A stretch of 64,000 nucleotides of DNA from Treponema_I sp045616125 (GTDB lineage: Bacteria; Spirochaetota; Spirochaetia; Treponematales; Treponemataceae), in the NCBI GenBank assembly GCA_045616125.1, contig JAZLGC010000012.1:1-64000 (forward strand). Direction: 5' to 3'. Both the position numbers and the translations under genes were made by a program. The stretch's first letter is position 1. Every line of letters starts with the position of its first letter. The notes under the pieces were generated by a model. It had not been told where the DNA came from. It saw nothing but the letters and a program-made list of their open reading frames with translations, and made no database searches. This document shows positions 17,023-24,966 of this stretch, piece after piece.

Positions 17023-18608
17023 ATCGTACCCGTCACCCTTTCCGCATCAGTATCAGTGCCCAGATTCTGGTGTTCACCCTGCTGGTGGTATTCATGCCCG
17101 TAGCCTCCATGCTGCTCTTGAACACCTATGAAAAACAGCAGCTGCAGTCTTTGGAAAGTTCTCTGGTTCAGCAGGCTCGTCTTTTGGGTGCCAGTCTTGC
17201 AGGGGACTTTACGACCGGTTCTGCAGAACAGATTCTTCTGGCCATGAACCGGAATTTTGATGCACGGCTCCGGGTACTGGATGCTGCAGGCGCGCTGCTG
17301 GCAGATTCCAGCACGGTGGGTACTGATGAAGATAGCGCGGACGCCATTGCTACCCGGTCAGAAATGGAGACTCCGGCCGCCGGAGCTGCAGTGCAGGCAC
17401 CGGAAGAAAAAGAAGCACAGGAAACCCTGGTGTACCGTGCCGTGTCTTTTCCGGTACGACAGTACCGCAAATGGTTCCGTCCACCGGCTTCTGAACGGTA
17501 TACCAGTGCAGACTTTTACAGCGGCAAAAAAGTGTATGACGGACCTGAAATTCAGGCAGCCCTTGCCGGCCGGTATGGTGCCTATACCCGTGTTTCCAGT
17601 GGAAAGCAGGTTTCCGTAACGCTGTATTCTGCCGTTCCGGTCATTGCCGGCGGAAAAGTAATCGGGGTGGTTCTTGCTTCAAAATCTACCTACCGCATTC
17701 TGCAGAACCTGTATGAAATCCGGCGGGATATTGCCCGTATCTTTCTGTGGTCACTGCTGGCAGTAGCAGCGGTTACCGTATTCTTTTATTTCCGCATTTC
17801 ACGGCCGCTGAAAAAACTTTCCCGCGAGGCACAGAACTGCACTGATACCCGGGGGCATCTGCTGCAGGAAAAACTGACCGGTTCCCGCCGCATTGATGAA
17901 ATAGGGGATCTTTCCCGAAGTTTTACGGTGCTGTTGAAGAAGCTGGCGGATCGTATCCGCTACACGGAGCAGTTCTCTGCCGATGTGTCCCATGAGTTCA
18001 AAAATCCTCTGGCCGGCATTCGCTCTTCCGCAGAAATGCTTTCTGAAGGGGAGTGTACCGGTGCAGAGCGCAATCAGTATGCTGCTGCCATTACCGATGA
18101 AGTTGCACGGCTGGAACAACTGCTTTCAAAAGTGCGCCGGCTTTCTTTGATTGATGCCGGTGGAGAATCAGAAACGGAGCGTATTCCGGTTGATACGTTC
18201 CTGCAGAATATGGTATCTGCGGTGACACTGCATCATCCGGAAGTACAGCTTCGCTGTGCACTGAATGCCACTGATGCGGTACTGCAGGCAGATCCAGAGC
18301 TGCTGTTCAGCATGGTATCAAATCTGCTGGAAAACGCCGCATCCTTTGGTTCGGAAGTGCTGGTAGAAAGCCGGGTGCAGAATGGTCATCTGGTGGTAAC
18401 CGTTCATGACAACGGACCGGGCATTGCAGCCGGCAGTGAAGAAACTGTTTTCAACCGGTTTTACACCACCCGCCGGAACCACGACGGCCACTCAGGTCTG
18501 GGGCTGGCACTGGTTAAGTCGGTGGCAGAGCAGTATGGCGGCACCGTTACTGCGGGCCACAGCACCACGCTGGGCGGCGCCTGCTTCACCGTCCGTCTCC
18601 CGCAGTAA
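17019..18608 (+). CDS. creC: CreC-like sensor histidine kinase
   Basis: 529 residues. TM1 is at about residues 11-35 and TM2 at about 237-258, framing a ~200-residue periplasmic sensor that holds a Pro/Ala-rich stretch near 120-135. A HAMP linker follows (RISRPLKKLSREAQ), then the H-box with phospho-acceptor His325 (DVSHEFKNPLAGIRSSAEML), the N-box LLENAAS, and the G1/G2 boxes VHDNGPGI and HSGLGLAL. It should phosphorylate the overlapping CreB. The signal is unknown; CreBC in enterobacteria responds to growth conditions and envelope stress, with CreD as main output, matching the gene order here. Confidence 0.85.
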   Translation: MNRTRHPFRISISAQILVFTLLVVFMPVASMLLLNTYEKQQLQSLESSLVQQARLLGASLAGDFTTGSAEQILLAMNRNFDARLRVLDAAGALLADSSTVGTDEDSADAIATRSEMETPAAGAAVQAPEEKEAQETLVYRAVSFPVRQYRKWFRPPASERYTSADFYSGKKVYDGPEIQAALAGRYGAYTRVSSGKQVSVTLYSAVPVIAGGKVIGVVLASKSTYRILQNLYEIRRDIARIFLWSLLAVAAVTVFFYFRISRPLKKLSREAQNCTDTRGHLLQEKLTGSRRIDEIGDLSRSFTVLLKKLADRIRYTEQFSADVSHEFKNPLAGIRSSAEMLSEGECTGAERNQYAAAITDEVARLEQLLSKVRRLSLIDAGGESETERIPVDTFLQNMVSAVTLHHPEVQLRCALNATDAVLQADPELLFSMVSNLLENAASFGSEVLVESRVQNGHLVVTVHDNGPGIAAGSEETVFNRFYTTRRNHDGHSGLGLALVKSVAEQYGGTVTAGHSTTLGGACFTVRLPQ

Positions 18609-18618
18609 GGAGTATCTG

Positions 18619-18702
18619 ATGAAAATGCTACCAGGTCCTAAACGTGTGGCAAAACCGCTAGCTAGCGTCGCTACAGGTGCAGACCGGCAAGGAAACTATT
18701 GA
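18619..18702 (+). CDS. Possible 27-residue peptide
   Basis: An ATG at 18619 is preceded by AAGGAG at a good distance and opens a 27-codon frame (MKMLPGPKRVAKPLASVATG...) that ends inside a terminator hairpin. It has no recognisable homology. It may be a real small protein coupled to creC, a leader peptide, or chance; the terminator after it separates creBC from creD. Confidence 0.3.
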   Translation: MKMLPGPKRVAKPLASVATGADRQGNY

Positions 18703-18722
18703 ACCGGTCTGCAACAGTTTTT
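18679..18722 (+). terminator. Terminator after creC
   Basis: Nine-bp stem GCAGACCGG/CCGGTCTGC (18679-18687 and 18704-18712), 16-base loop, then AACAG and five T residues. Confidence 0.75.
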
Positions 18723-18793
18723 GCCAGCCTCTGCCTTTCTTCCCGCATTTTCATCAGAATTTTCGAATTGCAGAGGATACGTACGTTCAAAAA

Positions 18794-18835
18794 TGACACA
18801 ATTCTGACATAATTCTGACACGTTCTCTGTATACA
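18794..18835 (+). promoter_or_regulatory. Direct-repeat operator and -10 box of creD
   Basis: Three TGACA copies at 18794, 18805 and 18816, exactly 11 bases apart, with the linkers also conserved (CAATTC, TAATTC, CGTTCT). A -10 box TATACA at 18830-18835 follows the last copy after 9 bases, so the array covers the -35 region. Eleven-bp direct repeats are the binding mode of OmpR/PhoB-family regulators and equal the TTCAC-N6-TTCAC spacing of the enterobacterial cre tag. Likely the CreB site for activating creD. Confidence 0.7.
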
Positions 18836-18908
18836 GTGATTCCTGTAATCAGCGGGAAGCTGATAAGGAAACGCGACTGCTGCTGCGGTTGCTGATAAGG
18901 AGAATGGT

Positions 18909-20243
18909 ATGAAAATGCAACGTAAGGGAATTATGACAAAACTGCTGGCGATTGGTGGTATCTGTATACTGCTGCTGATTGGTCTTTCCGTGATTAAAGA
19001 CGGTATTCTGGTAGACCGGGAACTGGCATCTGAATATGCAGTAGAAACGATTCATGAAGGAGCCGGTGGCATTGTGGCCATCAACGGATTTTATATCGAT
19101 GTGCCCTATGTGGATACGGATTCCGTTCAGAAAACCAACAGCAAGGGTGAAGTATATTACGAAACCCTCCGTACCACCGGTATTGAAACGCTGGAACCGG
19201 TCAGTCTGACGGTGGTGTCAGACATTGATGCAGAAGAACGCCCCTTAGGCATCTATTCTGCTCCAATATACACCGGTACTGTAAAAATGCAGGCAGAGTT
19301 TGACATGAACCTGCAGAATCACGGTATTCGGGAATATGACTTTGACCGTGCCCAGATGTATGTGTGTATTTCATCGCGGAATTTATCCCGTACCCCCTAC
19401 TTCATTGTGAACTCACACAAATATCGGGCTGATTACGGCACCACCAGCAAAGGATCCGGTGTTATCAAAACCGGCATTTCTGACAAACCGGGAACTATTA
19501 AAGTTTCAACAGATTTGAATGTTACGGGGGCTGTAGGTTTTCTGGTGGCGCCGGTTAAGGGTGAAACCAGTCTGGATGTATCCTGCAACTGGCCATCTCC
19601 CGGGTTTACCGGATTATATCAGCTGCCGCACACCCGGGAGCTTTCTGATACCGGTTTTACAGCCAGCTGGTTCGTGCCTTTCACTAAAGGAGACAACAAA
19701 GGCGGCTGGTCAAACTCCATCGGCTTTTCCTTTACCAATCCGGTAGATCTGTACAGTATGCTCTATCGTGCCTTGCACTACGGCATCCTTTTTATCGTCA
19801 TTCCCTTTATTGCGTTCTTTCTGTTTGAAATTTTCGCAAAGGTACAGCTGCATCCCATGCACTATCTGCTGAGCGGCGCTGCCTGCATCGTCTTTTTCCT
19901 GCTTCTGCTGGCGCTTTCTGAGCACCTGGCTTTTGGGTTTGCCTACGGTATTTCTGCATCAGCCGTGTCTGCACTGGTGTGTTTCTATACGGGATCCGTA
20001 TCATCCAGAAAAAAGATGGGGTGGGGTATGCTGCCGGTTATGGCTGCCTTGTACGGATTTATGTTCGTATCGCTGCAGTCAGAAGATTACGCCCTGCTGT
20101 GGGGTGCCTTGTTCCTGTTCGGCGTCATTGCCGTGACCATGTTTACTACCAGAAAAGTGGACTGGAGCAGCTTGGGTAGAAAGCCGGAGCCCCCGCATGA
20201 TCCGGAGGCAACCGAACCGGACAGTCAGATTACAGACCTTTGA
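18909..20243 (+). CDS. creD: CreD family inner-membrane protein
   Basis: 444 residues. One N-terminal TM helix (about residues 10-28), a long periplasmic domain (30-295) with the family signature LPHTRELSDTGFTASWFVPF and SFTNPVDLYSMLYRALHYG, then about six TM helices (LFIVIPFIAFFLFEIFA, LHPMHYLLSGAACIVFFLL and so on). AAGGAG precedes the ATG by 8 bases. In enterobacteria creD is the main target of CreBC and affects envelope stability and beta-lactam response. The upstream 11-bp repeat array fits control by the CreB encoded 2 kb upstream. Confidence 0.88.
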   Translation: MKMQRKGIMTKLLAIGGICILLLIGLSVIKDGILVDRELASEYAVETIHEGAGGIVAINGFYIDVPYVDTDSVQKTNSKGEVYYETLRTTGIETLEPVSLTVVSDIDAEERPLGIYSAPIYTGTVKMQAEFDMNLQNHGIREYDFDRAQMYVCISSRNLSRTPYFIVNSHKYRADYGTTSKGSGVIKTGISDKPGTIKVSTDLNVTGAVGFLVAPVKGETSLDVSCNWPSPGFTGLYQLPHTRELSDTGFTASWFVPFTKGDNKGGWSNSIGFSFTNPVDLYSMLYRALHYGILFIVIPFIAFFLFEIFAKVQLHPMHYLLSGAACIVFFLLLLALSEHLAFGFAYGISASAVSALVCFYTGSVSSRKKMGWGMLPVMAALYGFMFVSLQSEDYALLWGALFLFGVIAVTMFTTRKVDWSSLGRKPEPPHDPEATEPDSQITDL

Positions 20244-20703
20244 TCAGGTTTACCATTTCAATGGCGCCAAGAGCACAGTCGTACCCTTTGTTTCCGGCTT
20301 TGCTTCCGGCGCGTTCAATGGCCTGCTCAATGTTTTCGGTGGTGATAACGCCGAACATAACCGGAATGCCGTTTTTCATGCTGGCCTGAGCAATACCTTT
20401 TGAAACTTCAGAACATACGTAGTCGTAATGGCTGGTGCTGCCGCGGATAACGGCACCTACAGCGATTACGGCATCGTATTTTCCGCTTGCTGCCATTTTG
20501 TCAGCAATTACCGGAATTTCAAATGCGCCTGGTACCCATGCTGCGGTAATGTTTTTTTCTTCTACACCGTGGCGTACCAGACCGTCTACAGCGCCACCCA
20601 GCAGTTTGTTTACGATGATTTCATTAAAGCGGGATGCTACGATTCCAACTTTCATGCCTTCTGGTGCTACCAGTTTTCCTTCAACTAAGTTAATTTCGTT
20701 CAT
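20230..20703 (-). CDS. ribH: 6,7-dimethyl-8-ribityllumazine synthase
   Basis: 157 residues, normal length. Signatures: VGIVASRFNEIIVNKLLGGAVDGL, WVPGAFEIPVIADKM, the phosphate-binding GAVIRGSTSHYDYVC, and MFGVITTENIEQAIERAGSKAGNKG. It condenses the ribityl-pyrimidine from RibD with the C4 unit from RibBA to give lumazine, the RibE substrate. It is the last gene of the ribE-ribBA-ribH unit, 11 bases after ribBA, with AAGGAG in front. Its 3' end meets the convergent creD gene, overlapping it by 14 bases. Confidence 0.97.
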   Translation of the reverse strand: MNEINLVEGKLVAPEGMKVGIVASRFNEIIVNKLLGGAVDGLVRHGVEEKNITAAWVPGAFEIPVIADKMAASGKYDAVIAVGAVIRGSTSHYDYVCSEVSKGIAQASMKNGIPVMFGVITTENIEQAIERAGSKAGNKGYDCALGAIEMVNLIKGL

Positions 20704-20714
20704 ATACTACTCCT

Positions 20715-21926
20715 TCATTCTTCGGTTAAGTCTTCTTCAAAAATGTGTCCCATACGGTCGCGTTTGGTGGTCAGATAGAACAGGTCGTATTTCTGCGGCT
20801 TGATTTCGATGGGCTCCCGTTTGGCAACCTTCAGACCAAAGCCGTCAAGGCCGTAGATTTTTTCCGGATTGTTGGTCAAAAGCCGCAGACTGTTACAGCC
20901 CAGGTCACGCAGAATCTGTGCGCCAATCCAGTATTCGCGCAGGTCCGGCTTGAATCCCAGTTGTACGTTGGCTTCTACGGTGTCATAGCCCTGTTCCTGC
21001 AAAGTGTAAGCCTTTAACTTGTTGATAAGTCCGATACCACGGCCCTCCTGGCGCATGTACAGAATTACACCGCGACCTTCTGCAGCAACCCGTTCCATGG
21101 CTTTGTGCAGCTGAGGGCCGCAGTCACAACGGCGGGAACCGAACACGTCACCGGTAAGACATTCTGAATGCACGCGGCACAGTACGTTTTCACCGTCGCC
21201 AATATCACCCTTTACCAGGGCAACATGGTGTTCGCCAGTGATGTCGTTTACGTATCCATAGATGTCAAAGTCGCCGTATTCGGTAGGCATTTTAGCCTTG
21301 GCTTCACGCACCACGTGTTTTTCGTTAACCCGCAGATAATCCTGCAGTGCCTTAATGGTGATGAACTTTAAGTCATATTTTTTTGCCAGTTCCATCAGGC
21401 GGGGAGTTTTCATCATGGTGCCGTCATCTTCCATGATTTCGCAGCACAGGCCGCATTCTTCAAGTCCTGCCAGACGGCACAGGTCAACGGTAGCTTCTGT
21501 GTGTCCGTTGCGCACCAGAACGCCTCCTTTCCGTGCAACCAGCGGGAACATGTGACCCGGCCGGCGAAAGTCTGCAGCAACCGTTTCCGGTGCCACACAC
21601 ATTCTGGCAGTAAAGCCACGCTCTGCCGCACTGATGCCTGTTGTTGTGTCCTTATGGTCAATGGAAACGGTAAAGGCGGTTTCGTGATTGTCGGTGTTTT
21701 CTGCAACCATGGGATTCAGCTGCAGACGGTCTGCAATGGCTGAGCTCATGGGCATGCAGATAAGGCCTTTTGCTACGCTGGCCATCAGGTTGACGTTTTC
21801 CTGGGTGGCAAAACGGGCAGCGCAGATCATGTCGCCTTCGTTTTCCCGGTCCTCGTCATCAGAAACCAGAATGATTTTTCCGTTTTTCAGATCTTCCAGG
21901 GCTTCTTCGATAGTGTTGTATTCCAT
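20715..21926 (-). CDS. ribBA: Bifunctional 3,4-dihydroxybutanone-4-phosphate synthase / GTP cyclohydrolase II
   Basis: 403 residues from ATG 21926, chosen because GAGGAG lies 7 bases before it; an ATG seven codons earlier would put this site inside the gene. N-terminal RibB domain: LVSDDEDRENEGDM, RRPGHMFPLVARKGGVLVR (split by a short loop), GHTEATVDLCRLAG. C-terminal RibA domain: VRVHSECLTGDVFGSRRCDCG-type zinc and phosphate site (HSECLTGDVFGSRRCDCG) and MRQEGRGIGLINKLKAY. It supplies both precursors for riboflavin. It sits between ribE and ribH in one transcription unit, with a palindromic repeat array between it and ribE. Confidence 0.96.
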   Translation of the reverse strand: MEYNTIEEALEDLKNGKIILVSDDEDRENEGDMICAARFATQENVNLMASVAKGLICMPMSSAIADRLQLNPMVAENTDNHETAFTVSIDHKDTTTGISAAERGFTARMCVAPETVAADFRRPGHMFPLVARKGGVLVRNGHTEATVDLCRLAGLEECGLCCEIMEDDGTMMKTPRLMELAKKYDLKFITIKALQDYLRVNEKHVVREAKAKMPTEYGDFDIYGYVNDITGEHHVALVKGDIGDGENVLCRVHSECLTGDVFGSRRCDCGPQLHKAMERVAAEGRGVILYMRQEGRGIGLINKLKAYTLQEQGYDTVEANVQLGFKPDLREYWIGAQILRDLGCNSLRLLTNNPEKIYGLDGFGLKVAKREPIEIKPQKYDLFYLTTKRDRMGHIFEEDLTEE

Positions 21927-21941
21927 GTTCTTCTCCTCATG

Positions 21942-22086
21942 TGTCATTCCGAACTTGTTTCGGAATCTCTTTCAGATGCTGAATCAAGTTCAGCATGACA
22001 GTGCTACATGAGCCGGCATGGATGCCGGCATAAACTTGAGTTTTGCGGAGCAAAACTCAGTAAGTAAAGTTGACAGGACGTCAACT
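21942..22086. repeat. Palindromic repeat array between ribE and ribBA
   Basis: Two families are stacked. 21942-22000 is a REP-like palindrome (TGTCATTCCGAA...TTCGGAAT, then ATGCTGAA...TTCAGCATGACA). Next come hairpins at 22012-22029 (GCCGGCAT), 22037-22059 (TGAGTTTTGC, loop GGA) and 22068-22086 (AGTTGAC). The last overlaps the final codons of ribE. The GAGTTTT hairpin resembles the third hairpin of the element in hsdR. Confidence 0.8.
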
Positions 22087-22722
22087 CTCCGACAGCCAGT
22101 TCATCAGTTTCTGGTCCGTGTCCTGCTGGTTTTTCGTCAGCCCGAGCATTTTCTGAACGTATTTTCCCAATACATCGTTTTCCAGATTCACCGCATCACC
22201 CGGCTTTTTCCCCAGCAGCGTGGTTTCTTTTCCTGTGTGGGGGATAACGCTGACGGCGAATTTTTCGCTGTCCACGTAAGCCACCGTCAGGCTGATGCCG
22301 TCTATAGCGATAGATCCCTTTTCTACAATCAGGTTAAGAATGGCGCTGTCTGCGGTGATGTATACCCAGACGGCGTTGCCTTCCTTTTTGAGCTGTGAGA
22401 TTTTTCCTGTGCCGTCAATGTGGCCGCTGACGATGTGCCCGCCAAACCGGCCGTCAGCTGCCATGGCCCGTTCAAGATTCACCGGACTACCGTTATCAAG
22501 TGTTCCCAGATTGGTGCGGCGCAGGGTTTCGGCCATTACATCGGCAGTAAATGTTTTTTCGGTTTTCCCGGTTACGGTAAGGCACACCCCGTTTACGGCG
22601 ATGCTGTCGCCCAGAACAGTACCTTCAAGAACTTTTGACGCCTGAATGCAGATGGCTCCCGATACGCCGGAAGTGGTAACGCTGCGCACTGTTCCTGTTT
22701 CTTCGATGATTCCTGTAAACAT
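22081..22722 (-). CDS. ribE: Riboflavin synthase, alpha chain
   Basis: 213 residues made of two similar lumazine-binding domains: MFTGIIEETGTVRSV with GDSIAVNGVCLTV, and the second with GHIVSGHIDGTGKIS and GSIAIDGISLTV. It dismutates two lumazines into riboflavin. It is the first gene of ribE-ribBA-ribH and is preceded by an FMN riboswitch whose terminator T-run touches the ATG; no separate ribosome-binding site is seen. The C-terminal codons lie in a repeat hairpin. Confidence 0.96.
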   Translation of the reverse strand: MFTGIIEETGTVRSVTTSGVSGAICIQASKVLEGTVLGDSIAVNGVCLTVTGKTEKTFTADVMAETLRRTNLGTLDNGSPVNLERAMAADGRFGGHIVSGHIDGTGKISQLKKEGNAVWVYITADSAILNLIVEKGSIAIDGISLTVAYVDSEKFAVSVIPHTGKETTLLGKKPGDAVNLENDVLGKYVQKMLGLTKNQQDTDQKLMNWLSES

Positions 22723-22757
22723 AAAAAAACGCCCCGTTGGAATGAACAGGGCGTTGA
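22723..22757 (-). terminator. Riboswitch-controlled terminator abutting the ribE start
   Basis: On the minus strand AACGCCC...GGGCGTT (extended by GTT/AAC) is followed by seven T residues that end at the ribE ATG. It lies just after the FMN aptamer, as expected for the OFF-state terminator. Confidence 0.85.
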
Positions 22758-22791
22758 ATAAACACAGTAACGGTGCCAGAAAAAGACACGA

Positions 22792-22957
22792 TGTTTACTT
22801 CTTCCATCCAGACTTTACTGTCGGCCGCGGAATCACACCGCATCATGCTCCGGCTGCCGTCGTATAGTAAACGGTAACCTCGGCTCGCTGGCTTACACTG
22901 TCCGCTGATATCCGGACACTGCTTACAGCCGGTGGGGAATTTCACCCCGCCCTGAAG
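22792..22957 (-). ncRNA. FMN riboswitch (RFN element)
   Basis: On the minus strand the conserved blocks appear in order: GGGCGGGGTGAAATTCCCC, ACCGGCTGTAAGC, a variable stem with GTCCGGATATCAGCGGAC, CCAGCGAGCC, a second variable stem, TGTGATTCCG, and the terminal GCCGACAGTAAAGTCTGGAT GGAAGAAG. This is a complete RFN aptamer. FMN binding should favour the terminator next to ribE and shut down ribE-ribBA-ribH. Confidence 0.96.
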
Positions 22958-22969
22958 TTTATTAAATGG

Positions 22970-23287
22970 TAGCACAAGGCGGTGTAAAGCGCAAGGACGT
23001 TTGAGATAAAAACTATAAGAGGAAAGCATTGAGGGGCGGCGCCCCGCCCCTGGTCGCAGCCTCCTCGCTGCGGTGCTGACTGCACCTTGCTGTGGTGTCT
23101 GCTCCACACCCCACCCTGCGGGGACCCGCCCCCCCAACGCCCCCACATCAGTGGTGTTACCGTTGCCTTTCAGCCGCTTTTTCACCCCACCTAAAGTGTA
23201 AAAACAGCCCTACGGTGGGGCACATGGCCCTGAAATGTTGGTGTTTTGGCTGCTATCTGCCCCACATACACCTATAAGATAATCAGA
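22970..23287. repeat. Non-coding stretch with structured GC-rich element, copy B
   Basis: No gene is supported between the riboswitch and the end of ribD. Bases 23031-23150 (minus-strand orientation) are very GC-rich: GCGTTGGGGGGGCGGG, a run of short inverted repeats, CAGCGAGGAGG, and the hairpin AGGGGCGG/CCGCCCCT at 23032-23051. This order matches copy A at 8127-8247. Bases 23150-23287 carry a short GTGGGG-rich stretch with CCCCAC inverted copies and nothing else recognisable. Confidence 0.5.
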
Positions 23288-24454
23288 TTAGTTCTTTATA
23301 TACGTCAGCATAATATCGCCGTCAAACATCTGGGTGTCTGTCAGGTTGAAGGTAAATGCCTGATCCGGCAGTTCAACTCCAGCACCGGCAACGGGGCCTT
23401 TAGCCTGGCCGCCGAAGAGTTTTGGGGCAACAAAAGCATAGATGCAGTGAACACAGCCGCTTTCAAGAAAGGCGTAGTTGATTTCGCTGCCACCCTCTAC
23501 CAGAACGCTGTCTATGTTCCGTTGACCCAGTTCGGCAAGCACCAGAGGAATACTGATATGCCCGGCATCATCAGTAACAGCGCCCTCGTCCGCACAATAA
23601 CCCCCATCAACACCGATAACATCAACACCGGCATTACGCAAGGCAGTAACCGTTGACTGGTTTTCTTCTTTTGTAAGTTCGCTTTTCAGGCAGAAGTCAA
23701 TAACCGGCACTTCACGGGCGGTACGCACCAGGTTACAGTCTACTGGCAGTCGCAGGTGAGAATCGCAGATAATGCGAACCGGATTATTGCCGCACAGATT
23801 TCCTTCAGAATCCTGCAGCCGGCAGTTCAGCATAGGATCATCGGCCAGAACGGTGCCAATACCGACAAGAATACCGGCATACCGGTGCCGCAGTTTCTGC
23901 ACCTGTGCGCGTGACGTTTCTCCCGTTATCCACTTTGACTTACCCGTGCGGGTAGCAATTTTTCCGTCCAGGGTCATGGCATATTTCAGCGCCACATAAG
24001 GCGTTTTTGTAGAAATGTAATGAAAAAAGATATCGTTCAGGGCATCGCATTCGCTTCGGAGAACATCGGTTTCAACTTCAATTCCCTGTCCCCGCAGAAA
24101 CTCGTTACCCTTGCCGCTTACCAGCGGATTAGGATCCCGGCTTCCTACATACACTTTCCGGATGCCGGCGGCAGCAACAGCCTCGCAGCATGGTGGCTGT
24201 TTTCCATAGTGACAGCAGGGTTCAAGGGTTACGTAAATCTCGGCACCGTCGGCAGAATTTCCCCGTTCCGCACAGTCTTTCAGTGCTTCACGTTCTGCGT
24301 GCAGTTCTCCATACCGGTGGTGGTAACCTTCGCCGATGATTTTTCCGTCTTTTACGATAACTGCTCCAACCAGAGGATTAGGATTTGTCCAGCCTTCACC
24401 TTTCCGGGCAAGCTCAATGGCATGCCGCATATACTGTTCTTTTTCCGTTTCCAT
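23288..24454 (-). CDS. ribD: Riboflavin biosynthesis deaminase/reductase
   Basis: 388 residues from ATG 24454. Deaminase domain: NPNPLVGAVIVKDGK, the zinc ligands in HAEREAL and TLEPCCHYGKQPPC. Reductase domain: RPYVALKYAMTLDGK-like VALKYAMTLDGKIATRTG, WITGETSRAQVQKLRHRY, and SVLVEGGSEINYAFL. It carries out the second and third steps of riboflavin synthesis. It is transcribed alone, without a second FMN riboswitch. The start was chosen because a promoter -10 box (TATAAG) ends 9 bases before it; the upstream in-frame codons belong to the promoter. Confidence 0.95.
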   Translation of the reverse strand: METEKEQYMRHAIELARKGEGWTNPNPLVGAVIVKDGKIIGEGYHHRYGELHAEREALKDCAERGNSADGAEIYVTLEPCCHYGKQPPCCEAVAAAGIRKVYVGSRDPNPLVSGKGNEFLRGQGIEVETDVLRSECDALNDIFFHYISTKTPYVALKYAMTLDGKIATRTGKSKWITGETSRAQVQKLRHRYAGILVGIGTVLADDPMLNCRLQDSEGNLCGNNPVRIICDSHLRLPVDCNLVRTAREVPVIDFCLKSELTKEENQSTVTALRNAGVDVIGVDGGYCADEGAVTDDAGHISIPLVLAELGQRNIDSVLVEGGSEINYAFLESGCVHCIYAFVAPKLFGGQAKGPVAGAGVELPDQAFTFNLTDTQMFDGDIMLTYIKN

Positions 24455-24463
24455 ACTACAGGA

Positions 24464-24492
24464 CTTATAGCACAGGTTTTGTGAGAGTGCAA
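24464..24492 (-). promoter_or_regulatory. ribD promoter, near-leaderless
   Basis: Minus strand: -35 TTGCAC (24492-24487), 17-base spacer, -10 TATAAG (24469-24464), then 9 bases to the ATG. No Shine-Dalgarno sequence. Confidence 0.65.
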
Positions 24493-24555
24493 GTTTTTCG
24501 CGCCGAAGATTTACAAACTCCAAAACAGCATCTACTGTATGGGTGGGAGAACGTC

Positions 24556-24909
24556 ATGTGGAAATACTTTCCGGAGCTTACGGAAGAGAGAATCAGGTAT
24601 TACACCAAACTGGGGTATGTCTTTATTTTCCGGTATGTGCGGGCTATAGAAATGGAATGCCCGAAAGACCTGGTAAAACGCCAGGAGTACGAAACCAGTA
24701 CACGGTTACAGAGTGGCCACGATCCCATTACCAAGGTGGTACCTTTTGATCAAGGCTATGAATTTCTGAAAACAGACGATGAAAACCGTTATCTACTCAG
24801 AGAGTTGTTTGCAGGTGAACTGGAAAACTGGGCGAGATTTTATAATTGCTGTGATGAAACCGACGAAGAAATGCGCCGGTGGTATCTGGGCGACTGTACG
24901 CTGTATTAA
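24556..24909 (+). CDS. Unknown small protein (117 aa)
   Basis: Not recognised. Starts MWKYFPELTEERIRYYTKLG, with GGGAG 8 bases before the ATG. The body is charged and rich in aromatic residues, with no signal peptide or membrane segment; it ends EEMRRWYLGDCTLY. It opens a run of co-directional small genes (24.5-29.8 kb) that resemble each other in style: soluble, acidic, aromatic-rich proteins of 110-290 residues. Such runs are seen with immunity proteins or with lineage-specific gene families, but nothing here proves either. Confidence 0.6.
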   Translation: MWKYFPELTEERIRYYTKLGYVFIFRYVRAIEMECPKDLVKRQEYETSTRLQSGHDPITKVVPFDQGYEFLKTDDENRYLLRELFAGELENWARFYNCCDETDEEMRRWYLGDCTLY

Positions 24910-24966
24910 TCGTATCCGGTATATCCGTGAACAGGTGCTATTTTGAGATATGAAGGGGGAATAGTC

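Noticed and set aside
22625..23185. 186-codon open frame on the minus strand over the FMN riboswitch
   Set aside because: It runs through the conserved RFN blocks and GC-rich repeat; the RNA element explains the sequence.
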